The position numbers and the translations under genes were made by a program. Shown here one piece after another: positions 37,504 through 45,388 of a stretch of DNA of 64,000 nt (its first letter is position 1; each line of letters opens with the position of its first letter). Origin of the DNA: DASZFV01 sp035549075 (lineage in GTDB: Bacteria > Myxococcota_A > Polyangia > Fen-1088); contig DASZRT010000103.1 in the NCBI GenBank assembly GCA_035549075.1, positions 1 through 64,000 of the forward strand, in the 5' to 3' direction. Under the pieces are notes generated by a model, which was not told the DNA's origin, ran no database searches, and saw nothing but the letters and a program-made list of their open reading frames with translations.

Positions 37504-37932
37504 CTAACGCGACTCTCCGGTGAGGGTCACGATGACCGTTCGGCTTCCGCCGTGGTCGCGGTGCTCGCCGAGGTAGATGCCTTGCCACGTGCCGAGCGCG
37601 AGGCGGCCGTCGCGGATGGGGACGCTCACCGACGAGCCGAGCAACGACGCCTTGAGGTGCGCCGGCATGTCGTCGGCGCCCTCCGCCGTGTGCTCGAAGT
37701 ACGGGGCATTCTCAGGCACGGCGCGATCGAACCAACGCTCCATGTCGGCGCGCACGTCGGGGTCGGCGTTCTCGTTGATGACCAGCGACGCCGACGTGTG
37801 CTGGATGAAGACGTGCGCGACGCCGACGCGGTAGCGCGCGAGCTGCGGCAGCGCCGCGACGATCTCGCCCGTGACGAGGTGAAACCCGCGCGCGCGCGGC
37901 TTGAGTCGGATCTCCACCTGATGCCAGGCCAT
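37504..37932 (-). CDS. YjbQ / UPF0047 family protein
   Basis: The 142-residue protein carries the family signature HVFIQHTSASLVINENADPDV-like region (residues 41-61) and WQGIYLGEHRD near the end, with the conserved His residues. Members are compact trimeric proteins sometimes linked to thiamine phosphate synthase activity; the physiological role is unclear. ATG 37932 was used instead of an in-frame TTG three bases upstream. It stops three bases from the convergent dehydrogenase. Confidence 0.88.
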   Translation of the reverse strand: MAWHQVEIRLKPRARGFHLVTGEIVAALPQLARYRVGVAHVFIQHTSASLVINENADPDVRADMERWFDRAVPENAPYFEHTAEGADDMPAHLKASLLGSSVSVPIRDGRLALGTWQGIYLGEHRDHGGSRTVIVTLTGESR

Positions 37933-38070
37933 CAAATTTTCTTAGCACGTGACGACTCTCACCGACGGTCGTTCGACGTTGCCAAAAGCGCCCGCGCGAC
38001 TTAAATGAGGTTCGCGTCGGGAGCGTCCAGCGGGCGTCGCGTCACCAGCCTCTCGTTCAAGGAGCCTTTC

Positions 38071-38703
38071 ATGTCACGCCTCATGCGTTGTCTCCTCGCC
38101 TTCAGCCTCGTCGCGCTCGTGGTGGGCGCGACCGCGTCGACGGCGCAAGCGCAGCAGTATTACCGGCGGCCGCCGCCCCCCGGCTACGGCCCGCCGCCCG
38201 GCTACTACCCGCCCCCGCCCGCCTATTACCCGCGCTACCGCAACGGCCTCGTCGTCGGCTTCGCCATCGGCGGTGGCGGCATCTCGGCGAGCGACTGCCT
38301 GCCTGGCTACTGCGGCGGCGCGTTCTCCGGCGAGTTCCACATCGGCGGCATGCTGACCGATCGCCTCGCGCTCGAAGGCGACATCTGGGGCAACGTCCGC
38401 GGCGTCTCGGGCACCGACGGCTCGCTCGCGCAGACCTTCTGGTCGGCGGCCCTGCAATTTTGGCCCATCGAGCCGCTCTGGCTCAAGGGCGGCCTCGGCA
38501 TCGCGCACATCCCGGGCGACGACGCCGCTGCCATCAACGACGAGACCGCGCTCGGCCTCATGCTCGCGGCCGGCGTCGAGGTCGTGCAGATCCGCAACTT
38601 CGCCTTCGACATCCAGCTGCGCTTCGGCCACGGCTTCTACAGCGACGCGGACGGCGGCGGCCTCACGAACTACGCGCTGCTGTTCGGCTTCAACTGGTAC
38701 TGA
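38071..38703 (+). CDS. Small outer-membrane beta-barrel protein with Tyr/Pro-rich N-terminus
   Basis: The 210-residue protein has a signal peptide ending AQAQ (residue 28). A Pro/Tyr/Gly-rich stretch runs to about residue 52, followed by about eight amphipathic strands ending LLFGFNWY, an aromatic C-terminus suited to barrel assembly. It is an OmpA-like or OmpW-like small barrel without a periplasmic domain. AAGGAG lies eight bases before ATG. Confidence 0.65.
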   Translation: MSRLMRCLLAFSLVALVVGATASTAQAQQYYRRPPPPGYGPPPGYYPPPPAYYPRYRNGLVVGFAIGGGGISASDCLPGYCGGAFSGEFHIGGMLTDRLALEGDIWGNVRGVSGTDGSLAQTFWSAALQFWPIEPLWLKGGLGIAHIPGDDAAAINDETALGLMLAAGVEVVQIRNFAFDIQLRFGHGFYSDADGGGLTNYALLFGFNWY

Positions 38704-38731
38704 CCGCGAAGCGATTCGACGATCGTGCTGA

Positions 38732-38737
38732 TAGAGT
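38732..38737 (+). promoter_or_regulatory. -10-like hexamer before aroD
   Basis: TAGAGT ends 7 bases before ATG 38745, and no ribosome site intervenes. Confidence 0.3.
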
Positions 38738-38744
38738 CGCCGTC

Positions 38745-39464
38745 ATGGCGACGTCAGATTCACTCCCCGCCGTGGCGCTCGTCGGCGTCGTGAGCTCGCC
38801 CGACGGCGTCGCGCGCTTCGCCGCGAGCGAGCGCGCGGCTCGCGTCGTCGACTTGCTCGAGGTGCGCGTCGATCTTTTTGATCTAGCAGGTGCGCCGAGC
38901 GTCGATCCCTGGGCCGATCCGTGTGCCCGCGTCGAGGCGAGCGGCACGCCCGTGCTCGTGACGATCCGCCTCGCCGCCCAGGGCGGCCGCTGGTCGCGCC
39001 CCGACGGCGAGCGCCTTCCGCTCTACCGCGCCGCCGCCGCGTTCGCGTCGTGGCTCGACGTCGAGGCCGAGAGCCCGATCGCGCGCGAGGTCGTCTCGCT
39101 CGCGCACGCCGCTCGCCGGCGCGTGATCCTCTCGCACCACGACTTCGCGCGCACGCCGCCCCTGCCCGACCTCGAGCGCGTCATGAGCGACGCCCTCGCC
39201 GCCGGCGCCGACATCGCCAAGCTCGCGACCCTCGTCGCCACCGACGACGATCGCGCCGCCCTCTTCACGATCCTCGCGCGCCACGCCGGCCGCGCGTGCG
39301 TCATCGGCATGGGCGCACGCTCGTCCGAGCTGCGCATCGACTTGCCCGCGCGCGGCTCGCGCCTCGCCTACGGCTACGTCGACACCCCCACGGCGCCCGG
39401 CCAATTGAGCGCTGACGAGATGGCCGACCGCCTGACGGTAGCCGGCCTTCCCATGACGCGCTAG
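38745..39464 (+). CDS. aroD: 3-dehydroquinate dehydratase, type I
   Basis: The 239-residue shikimate-pathway enzyme has the EVRVDLFD segment near residue 35, the catalytic His in ILSHHDFARTP near residue 127 and the Schiff-base Lys in GADIAKLATL near residue 156. The length is normal. The TAG stop sits in CTAG shared with the convergent lectin-like gene. No other aro gene is nearby. Confidence 0.9.
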   Translation: MATSDSLPAVALVGVVSSPDGVARFAASERAARVVDLLEVRVDLFDLAGAPSVDPWADPCARVEASGTPVLVTIRLAAQGGRWSRPDGERLPLYRAAAAFASWLDVEAESPIAREVVSLAHAARRRVILSHHDFARTPPLPDLERVMSDALAAGADIAKLATLVATDDDRAALFTILARHAGRACVIGMGARSSELRIDLPARGSRLAYGYVDTPTAPGQLSADEMADRLTVAGLPMTR

Positions 39465-40390
39465 GGGTGACCGATCGACGTGTTGCTCGCGTAGTAGTTT
39501 CCGTCCGATCGATGATCGATGACGATCGGAGCTTCGGTCACAGAAAACCACAATACGGCGGGCTGAGCGTCAACGACGCCAGCTCCCGAGACATTCGACC
39601 ACGTTCCCCAGGTCGTACCCTCGAGAATTTCGTACACATGACCGTCGGTGCCCCAAACAACAGCGGCAGCCCTGGTGGTTCCGGTTCCATCTCGGTTGCC
39701 GACAGCCGAAAGACCCGAAGCGCCCCATCCGCCAAGGTACGACCATGTCGTATAGCAACCTCCGTACGAGCATTCGCTCCAATTCGGAAGATTTGGGCTC
39801 AAAAGGCCAAAGATCTGGACGGTCTGTTGTGGCGTTATCGCCACCCCCGGTGCCGACGTCAGGGCCTGAGCCCCGGCCTGCTGCCATCCTGAGGTCCCGC
39901 CTCCTGGATACAGGCGATTGATCCAGGGAATGTTGCTGTTATCGAGCGTAACGACAACCAGTCCGTAAGTGACGTCAGCTGTGACAGCGGGAGCACTGTT
40001 CGAACCACCCGGGGGTTGCCCGAATGTCGTGGAAGACCAGCTGCTCCAGGTAGAGGTCTTATGCGTCTCCCACATATTGCCGTCGGAACCACGGACGACC
40101 ACGTAACCTTGATAACTGCCGCCGATTGGCTTGTATTCGGCGATCTGCGGGCCAGAGGTCGTTCCTCCCGTCGGATTTCCGATACTGACCCAAGCCGATG
40201 CTGAGGGTTGGAGGTCTTTGACCCAGATTGATCCATCTGATTTTCGAACGGCTACGGCGTCGTTCACCGTGGCATAGCCGACGGCGCCAGGAGCAACCAG
40301 GTTGAACCGATCTCCGACGTAAGCTTCGGCACGGCCGACGAACAACATCAAAGCGACCGCTGGAATCGCGAAGAACGTAGCTCTCATCAT
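39461..40390 (-). CDS. Secreted PLL-type lectin / beta-propeller-like protein
   Basis: The 309-residue protein has a signal peptide ending AEA (about residue 23). The rest is built from repeated blades with the pattern D-G-x-[IV]-W/Y...W-x-x-W...G (for example GSIWVKD, GNMWETHKTSTWSSW, GHVYEILEGTTWGTW). This is typical of the Photorhabdus-lectin / fucose-binding propellers common in Myxococcota. Sugar specificity is unknown. A strong GGAGGG ribosome site precedes the ATG. It is divergent from an orphan winged-helix regulator. Its GC is somewhat lower than the core. Confidence 0.65.
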   Translation of the reverse strand: MMRATFFAIPAVALMLFVGRAEAYVGDRFNLVAPGAVGYATVNDAVAVRKSDGSIWVKDLQPSASAWVSIGNPTGGTTSGPQIAEYKPIGGSYQGYVVVRGSDGNMWETHKTSTWSSWSSTTFGQPPGGSNSAPAVTADVTYGLVVVTLDNSNIPWINRLYPGGGTSGWQQAGAQALTSAPGVAITPQQTVQIFGLLSPNLPNWSECSYGGCYTTWSYLGGWGASGLSAVGNRDGTGTTRAAAVVWGTDGHVYEILEGTTWGTWSNVSGAGVVDAQPAVLWFSVTEAPIVIDHRSDGNYYASNTSIGHP

Positions 40391-40488
40391 GTTCCCTCCT
40401 GTCTCTCAACCCGAGATGGGTCATCCGAGCTTATGAACTGGGAGGCTCACATAAATTGAGAGATCGTTAAGTATTCGTTCAGCACGGT

Positions 40489-40500
40489 GACGTAAACGTC
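40489..40500. promoter_or_regulatory. Palindrome in the lectin/regulator divergent region
   Basis: GACGTAAACGTC is a 12-base palindrome with two central unpaired bases, 48 bases before the regulator start. Confidence 0.35.
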
Positions 40501-40515
40501 GTTTGGTCAATATCG

Positions 40516-40529
40516 ATCGACAGGTCGAT
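40516..40529. promoter_or_regulatory. Second palindrome in the lectin/regulator divergent region
   Basis: ATCGAC-AG-GTCGAT, a perfect 6-bp inverted repeat 15 bases after the first palindrome. Confidence 0.35.
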
Positions 40530-40548
40530 TCCGACGCACTAGGTTTTC

Positions 40549-40980
40549 GTGCCGGTCTCGGGGGGGGAACCTGCGCTAGGAGCTCGCGTGTCTCATCCCC
40601 AGTTCGACCTTAGCGGAGCCGCGTCGACGTCAGACGCACAGCCCGCGACACTCGTCATCGGGCCGCTCGAAGTAGACCGGAACACCTACTCTGCATCGTG
40701 GGGCGGGCGCGAGATGGCGCTAACCGCGGCCGAATTCGATCTCCTTTGCTTCTTGATCGAAAATCGGCACCGCGTCTTGAGTCATGAGGAGATAGCTCGC
40801 GCCGTCCTGCGACGAACAGGTGGCGACACATCGCTCCTGGTGCGTGTCCACATTTGTCACCTGCGCAAGGCGCTCGGTCCCCAGAGAGAGATCGTCAGGA
40901 CAGTCCGGCGACGAGGATATCGCCTCGATCCGACATCGGCAGGTCTACGAACCCTAGAGATCGCCCCAGCCCATTCGTAG
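40549..40980 (+). CDS. Orphan OmpR/PhoB-type winged-helix regulator
   Basis: The 143-residue protein has an unstructured N-terminal 35 residues and then a complete OmpR-type DNA-binding domain (TAAEFDLLCFLIENRHRVLSHEE-type helix 1/2 around residues 58-80, recognition helix VRVHICHLRKALG near 98-110, wing RTVRRRGYRL). There is no receiver or sensor domain, so its input is unknown. The GTG start at 40549 is uncertain; GTG 40588 is an alternative. Its last 27 bases overlap the 3' end of the convergent outer-membrane gene. Confidence 0.75.
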   Translation: MPVSGGEPALGARVSHPQFDLSGAASTSDAQPATLVIGPLEVDRNTYSASWGGREMALTAAEFDLLCFLIENRHRVLSHEEIARAVLRRTGGDTSLLVRVHICHLRKALGPQREIVRTVRRRGYRLDPTSAGLRTLEIAPAHS

Positions 40981-42864
40981 GGCGAGCTGGCCGACGACGA
41001 GGCCCTTCTGAATTTGATAAAAGTACTGATAGTCGACACCAGCTGTCACGAGGAAGGTCGTACCACCGATGCCCTCGCCTATGAGCTTCGTCCAAATCTG
41101 CGCGCCGGCACGGACGTTCTCGTAGTCCTTGGGGCCCGTCGTTTCCTTGTCCCAGAAGATCGGGAAGACGAGGTGGAACATATCGGAGCCGAAGCCACCG
41201 TGTGACGGCGGCATGCCGGGGAACGTGTCGGCGCTGCGCACGCGGTACTGCAGCACGAACGTCGTACGGAAGCTTGAGAACGTCTGCCCCGGATCTGAAT
41301 ACAGCACCGTCGGCCCGTGACCGCTGACGTCGTAGTACTGGATGTTCGTCGTTTCATACGTACCCTGCAGCGTGAAGTCCGTCCAGTGCGGGCCTTCGAA
41401 GCGGGTACCGAGGTAGTAGTCGGTGCCCACCACGCGGTGCGATCCGTAGGCCTCGCCGTCCTGCATGAGGCCGCCGAAAAAGTAGAGGCCCCGTGTCGGC
41501 GTGCGATACGTCGAGAGACCGCCGTAGTCGATCGTCGGCAGCACTAGCGGGTGGTAGTCGCCGTACTCGAAGGTAACGGCTTTGATGATCTTTCGACGAA
41601 GCCGATCCTCGATGGGCGCCGGTTGCGACGGCAAGTCGAGGACGGCGAGCACGCCATTGACCGTGAGCTTGTCGGCGCCGAGGAACCGCGACACGCTCGG
41701 CTTGAACTCGTAGAGGTTGAGCGCCTCGCGCACGTTGGAAACACCCGGATGATTGACGTTCCAGGGGTGAAACTCGACGATGCCGTCACGCCACACACGC
41801 TGAACCGAGCCCGCGAGCCGAAGGTCGACGACCGGATACAGTGGGAACACGCGCTCGTAACCGAGACCGACCTGCTGGACCTGGATGTCGGAGAATTGGG
41901 GCAGCGTCGCGTCGCAGTCTCGCTGCGGAGGGTTGCAGTACCGGGTGGGGTCGTAGAAGTTGTAAACCTGGCTCGACCATTGTCGCAGGTACGTATGCAG
42001 CACATCGAACGTACCGATGTCGTTCTGGCGGATCCGCAGCTTGTTCTCGAACTGCAGGCGGTACGGCGCGCGCACGAGCTCCCACGTCTGACGTGCATCG
42101 AGCGGACCGTAAGGAGGCGGTGAACCCCCTGAACGGATCAGGCTGTTGGCGAACGCCTTTTCACCAGTGAATTGGCGGTACTCGTTGTTGAAGAAGAAGT
42201 CGCGCGTGTCCTTCGCCATGCGCAGCTGCGAAGAGAGACTGACACCCGGGGGCTTGAGGCCGTCCGAGTGCTGCGGATAAGCCTTCCAAGGAAGGAGCGG
42301 GAGGCCGTCCATCTGGTAGAGGACGACGAGATCGTGATGGACCCAGTCCTCGACGATCGTGTGGTACTCCTTCCAGCGACCAGCCTTCTTGATCGCCTCG
42401 AGCTTCCGCAGCGCCGCGTAGTAGTGGTCCTCGGCGGGCTCGACGACGGGACGGCGTGCACCACGGTGGCCGGTCCAATATTGCGCCGCCCACAGCTCGA
42501 GCCCCGGTTCGACGGGGTCGGCCTTGAGCGAGCGCTCATAGTAGTCCCACGCGTCCATGTCACCGACGCGCGCCTTGAGCTTCGCGATGACGCACAGCTT
42601 GATCGCGAGGACGGTGTCTGGCTGCCCCGCCTCGTCGAGCCACTCGAGCCGCTGCTTGAGCTCGTGGCGCATCTCCGCAATCGTGCGGTTCTCGGTCGCG
42701 TACTGATAGCGGCCGTAGCACTCGAACGGGTTGAGCTCCGGACCCGGGCTCGGCGGCGCGGGCGGAACGTCGTCGCTCGCGCGCGCAGGCGACGACAGAG
42801 CACAGAGAGAGACCACCATCGCGGCCAGTTGCACCGCGAACAACGAGACGAAAGATTTTTTCAC
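40954..42864 (-). CDS. Outer-membrane protein with helical N-terminal part, glucan-locus member
   Basis: The 636-residue protein has a signal peptide ending ARAS. A helical region (residues about 30-180) looks TPR-like. About 400 residues of alternating aromatic/polar beta strands follow (GLYFFGGLMQ, YYLGTRFEGPHWTDFTL), ending ALRMGWGDL. The layout suggests a periplasmic helical domain plus a barrel. The GTG start at 42864 overlaps the upstream stop as GTGA; the in-frame TTG at 42882 is less likely. As last gene of the GH16 operon it could be an export or uptake channel for glucan or oligosaccharides; this is inference. Confidence 0.6.
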   Translation of the reverse strand: MKKSFVSLFAVQLAAMVVSLCALSSPARASDDVPPAPPSPGPELNPFECYGRYQYATENRTIAEMRHELKQRLEWLDEAGQPDTVLAIKLCVIAKLKARVGDMDAWDYYERSLKADPVEPGLELWAAQYWTGHRGARRPVVEPAEDHYYAALRKLEAIKKAGRWKEYHTIVEDWVHHDLVVLYQMDGLPLLPWKAYPQHSDGLKPPGVSLSSQLRMAKDTRDFFFNNEYRQFTGEKAFANSLIRSGGSPPPYGPLDARQTWELVRAPYRLQFENKLRIRQNDIGTFDVLHTYLRQWSSQVYNFYDPTRYCNPPQRDCDATLPQFSDIQVQQVGLGYERVFPLYPVVDLRLAGSVQRVWRDGIVEFHPWNVNHPGVSNVREALNLYEFKPSVSRFLGADKLTVNGVLAVLDLPSQPAPIEDRLRRKIIKAVTFEYGDYHPLVLPTIDYGGLSTYRTPTRGLYFFGGLMQDGEAYGSHRVVGTDYYLGTRFEGPHWTDFTLQGTYETTNIQYYDVSGHGPTVLYSDPGQTFSSFRTTFVLQYRVRSADTFPGMPPSHGGFGSDMFHLVFPIFWDKETTGPKDYENVRAGAQIWTKLIGEGIGGTTFLVTAGVDYQYFYQIQKGLVVGQLALRMGWGDL

Positions 42865-43652
42865 GGCGCGGTCGTGTCCCAAACGATGTCGTCGAGATAG
42901 AGCTTCACCCCTTTGGATCCGTCTGGATCGGAGTCGTCGGGGTAGTGGATGGCCCAGCCGAACGCGCCGATGAGATCGCTTGCAAAGCCAGCGGCGTCAC
43001 AGTTGTTCGGGATCTGCGGCGCGGGAGGAGCGGGCTCGACCACGCAATTTTGCCCCTTGGCGAAGTCGGAAAGCGGCAACGAGAAAGGACGAAGATCCGT
43101 CGTCAGGTCGGTTCCCACCATGAGCGACGTGTTGGCATTCACCGCGTCCTTATGGTCCGCAACGCCCACCATGTTCAGGTTATTGAAATTGCCCTGCGGA
43201 TCGATGTCGCCAGAGAACGCGCTGAACGGCTGAGGAGAGCCGCCCATGGCCGTGTAAGGCATGGGCGCCTCGAGCGCGGCCTGGAATCTGATCTGCTTGA
43301 AGTTTTCCGACGTGACGGCGCGGCCATAAGAGCTGCCCCAGTTGTTTGCCGGAAACACCCAGTAGACGCCGGCCCAGTGGTTCGTGGGGTACGCGTCTTT
43401 GTGGTACGTGAAGACGTAGCAATCGCCGCGCGCGCCCACGGGGCGTGGTTTGCAGTTCGCGCTGTTCACCTCGACGGTGATATTTCCCAGCCTTTGGCCG
43501 TCGCCCATGTAGCCACTGGGCGTGAAGTAGTCGGAGACCGCGAAGGTCTCGCTGAGCGGCTCCGCCTGTTCGGGGGCGGGCAAGCACGCGGAGGCACCGA
43601 GGGCCATCGTCGCGGCGAGGAGGTGAATCGCACCGAGCGGAGGAGATCTCAT
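42861..43652 (-). CDS. Putative carbohydrate-binding lipoprotein
   Basis: The 263-residue protein has lipobox GASAC (about Cys 22). The sequence has the feel of a galactose-binding-type jelly roll: NHWAGVYWVFPANNWG near residue 105 and the terminal VKLYLDDIVWD strand, as in ligand-binding modules of surface glycan proteins. A cluster of aromatic residues could bind sugar. ATG 43652 is supported by GGAGGAGAT just upstream; the open frame to 43808 is noncoding extension. It lies between GH16 (76 bases) and the outer-membrane gene (GTGA overlap). Confidence 0.6.
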   Translation of the reverse strand: MRSPPLGAIHLLAATMALGASACLPAPEQAEPLSETFAVSDYFTPSGYMGDGQRLGNITVEVNSANCKPRPVGARGDCYVFTYHKDAYPTNHWAGVYWVFPANNWGSSYGRAVTSENFKQIRFQAALEAPMPYTAMGGSPQPFSAFSGDIDPQGNFNNLNMVGVADHKDAVNANTSLMVGTDLTTDLRPFSLPLSDFAKGQNCVVEPAPPAPQIPNNCDAAGFASDLIGAFGWAIHYPDDSDPDGSKGVKLYLDDIVWDTTAP

Positions 43653-43728
43653 TTGGCGGTCCCTACGAAAGTAAAAGATGCGGCCGCCGGAGAAGTCGGC
43701 GGCCGCATCCGAACGACGATCGCGCCGG

Positions 43729-45075
43729 TTACTGCGGGCAGGTCGTCGTGAACGTCTTCTGCGGGTACGTCGTCTCGCTGGGGTTGTTCTGCGAGAACGC
43801 GAGATCATCCTGCGGGATCTTCGAGACGTCCGAGTACGGGTACGTCGTCTCGTTGTCCCACTTGTAGAAGTGGAAGTAGTCGTACTCCGAGTGGAACGGA
43901 TACGTGTTGTTCGCCGGGTTGCCGAAGGCGGCGGCGCTGTTGAACACCCAGAGGTTCAGCATGATCTTCGCCGACTTGTTCGGGATGGACGCGTTGCCGT
44001 CACCCTTGCAGGTGCCGCCCGCGCAGTCCTTGATCATCTTGCCGTCGACGTACCAGACGATGTTGTTGTTGGTCCACTCGAAGGCGTAGACGTGATCCGT
44101 CTGGATGTTGAAGCCGTTGCCCATCGGTACGCTACCGGCAGCGTGACCCGAGTTCGGATAAGCCGTATTGCCCGTGTTGGCCGGGTTGACTGTGTTGTAG
44201 GCCACCGAGCCCTTGATGTTGGCCTCAAGCTCGATGTCGATCTCGTTCCAGTAGTTCCACTTCGGCGTGCGGAACGCGAACAGCGTCGCGAGGAAGTTGC
44301 CGTCGGCGTTCTTGCCCGTGTTCTCGACGGGCGCCTTGAGCTTCGCCTCGTAACGACCGTAGCGGTAGTTGTTGTACTTCGTACGGAACTCACCGCTGAG
44401 GACCGGGAGCTTGCCGAGGCTCGTCGTCGTCTTGCACTTGTCTGACTCGGCGTAGGACGTGCCGGCCGCCACGCCGCCCGCCGGCGACGTCGCCGTGATA
44501 ATCATGCGACCGTTCGCAAAGGTAATCGACCCCTTGTCGAAGCGCGTCTGGCCGTCCGGGTGCGGACCGCCGTCCGACCACGTCCAGATCGGATCGGTGT
44601 CGAGGTCGAGGTTCCCTGGGAAGTCCTCGACCATGGCGAGCGTAAAGCCCGCGTGCGTGTCGTACGTGACGCCCGACGAGCAGTGACCGACGACGCCCGA
44701 GGGGCACGCGACCTCGGTCTCGGCGCCGCCGCCCGTCGTGCCGCCGGCAGCCGTACCGCCCGTGCCGCCCGCGGCGGTGCCGCCCGTGCCGCCCGTCGGC
44801 GTCGTCGTGCCGCCCGAGCCGCCCGTCGGCGTCGTGCCACCGGTGCCGCCCGTCGGCGTCGTGTCGCCGCCCGAGCCGCCCGTGCTGCCCGTCGTGCCGC
44901 CGGTGCTGCCGCTCGTGCCGCCGGTGCTGCCGCTCGTGCCGCCGGTGCTGCCGGTCGTGCCGCCGGTGCTGCCGGTCGTGCCGCCGGTGCTGCCAGGCTG
45001 GCTCGGGGGGTTGGAACAACCGGCCGCCACTGCGATGGCGAGGCCGAGGGTGGAGAGGCTTGCTCGGAATTTCAT
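43729..45075 (-). CDS. GH16-family endo-beta-glucanase lipoprotein
   Basis: The 448-residue protein has lipobox AAGC (Cys 20), a 90-residue Gly/Thr/Ser/Pro linker made of short repeats, and a GH16 catalytic domain from about residue 135. The catalytic motif EIDIE occupies residues 278-282, preceded by FRTPKWNYWN. Family GH16 contains laminarinases (beta-1,3-glucanases) and lichenases. The divergent GH81 gene favours beta-1,3-glucan as substrate. It is surface- or periplasm-anchored by lipid with a flexible spacer. It is first gene of a three-gene operon. Confidence 0.88.
   Translation of the reverse strand: MKFRASLSTLGLAIAVAAGCSNPPSQPGSTGGTTGSTGGTTGSTGGTSGSTGGTSGSTGGTTGSTGGSGGDTTPTGGTGGTTPTGGSGGTTTPTGGTGGTAAGGTGGTAAGGTTGGGAETEVACPSGVVGHCSSGVTYDTHAGFTLAMVEDFPGNLDLDTDPIWTWSDGGPHPDGQTRFDKGSITFANGRMIITATSPAGGVAAGTSYAESDKCKTTTSLGKLPVLSGEFRTKYNNYRYGRYEAKLKAPVENTGKNADGNFLATLFAFRTPKWNYWNEIDIELEANIKGSVAYNTVNPANTGNTAYPNSGHAAGSVPMGNGFNIQTDHVYAFEWTNNNIVWYVDGKMIKDCAGGTCKGDGNASIPNKSAKIMLNLWVFNSAAAFGNPANNTYPFHSEYDYFHFYKWDNETTYPYSDVSKIPQDDLAFSQNNPSETTYPQKTFTTTCPQ
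44875..44994 (-). repeat. 21-base tandem repeats coding the GH16 linker
   Basis: About five copies of a 21-base unit encode the heptad G-S-T-G-G-T-[TS]. The surrounding linker (to 44725) continues with degenerate TPTGG and TAAGG units. Copy number could vary by slippage and change the spacer length. Confidence 0.8.
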
Positions 45076-45388
45076 CTGCTAATGCCTTTCTTCCGCAGCG
45101 CGGAAACTAAACTTGTCTCTTCTCAGAGTCGGGGGGCGATCGATCGGCTCAGGGGCTTCGTCGAGCGAAACGAGAGACTGTCGGGACCCGTCGTCGAACG
45201 CTTCGCCCGGGCCGCCGGGACGGTCGCACGGCGGTGGATGTCCCGCAATGCCCGACTTGTGGTGGAATATGCTTTTTTTTGAGCCACGGGACAAGTCAGA
45301 GCCAATAGGCCCACTGCACCACTGAGCGCCACCGGGCGTTGCATCGTCCGCGGGCCTCGTGCGATGGTCTGCGCCGCGTCGAGCCCCC
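45076..45388. promoter_or_regulatory. 313-base divergent control region between GH16 and GH81 genes
   Basis: The gap holds no convincing gene. Near the GH16 end is a palindrome (45091-45105). Near 45266-45280 is an AT-rich patch, with an A-run on the minus strand next to CATATT, the best promoter-like sequence for GH16, implying a leader of about 190 bases. Nothing clear marks a GH81 promoter. Confidence 0.4.
45091..45105. promoter_or_regulatory. Palindrome just upstream of the GH16 ribosome site
   Basis: TTCCGC-AGC-GCGGAA is a perfect 6-bp inverted repeat 15 bases before the GH16 ATG, abutting GAAAGG on the minus strand. It could be an operator, or a hairpin affecting translation. Confidence 0.4.

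Noticed and set aside
45273..45280. Run of eight T on the plus strand as an intrinsic terminator
   Set aside because: No stem-loop precedes it and no plus-strand gene ends there; more likely an A-tract of a minus-strand promoter.
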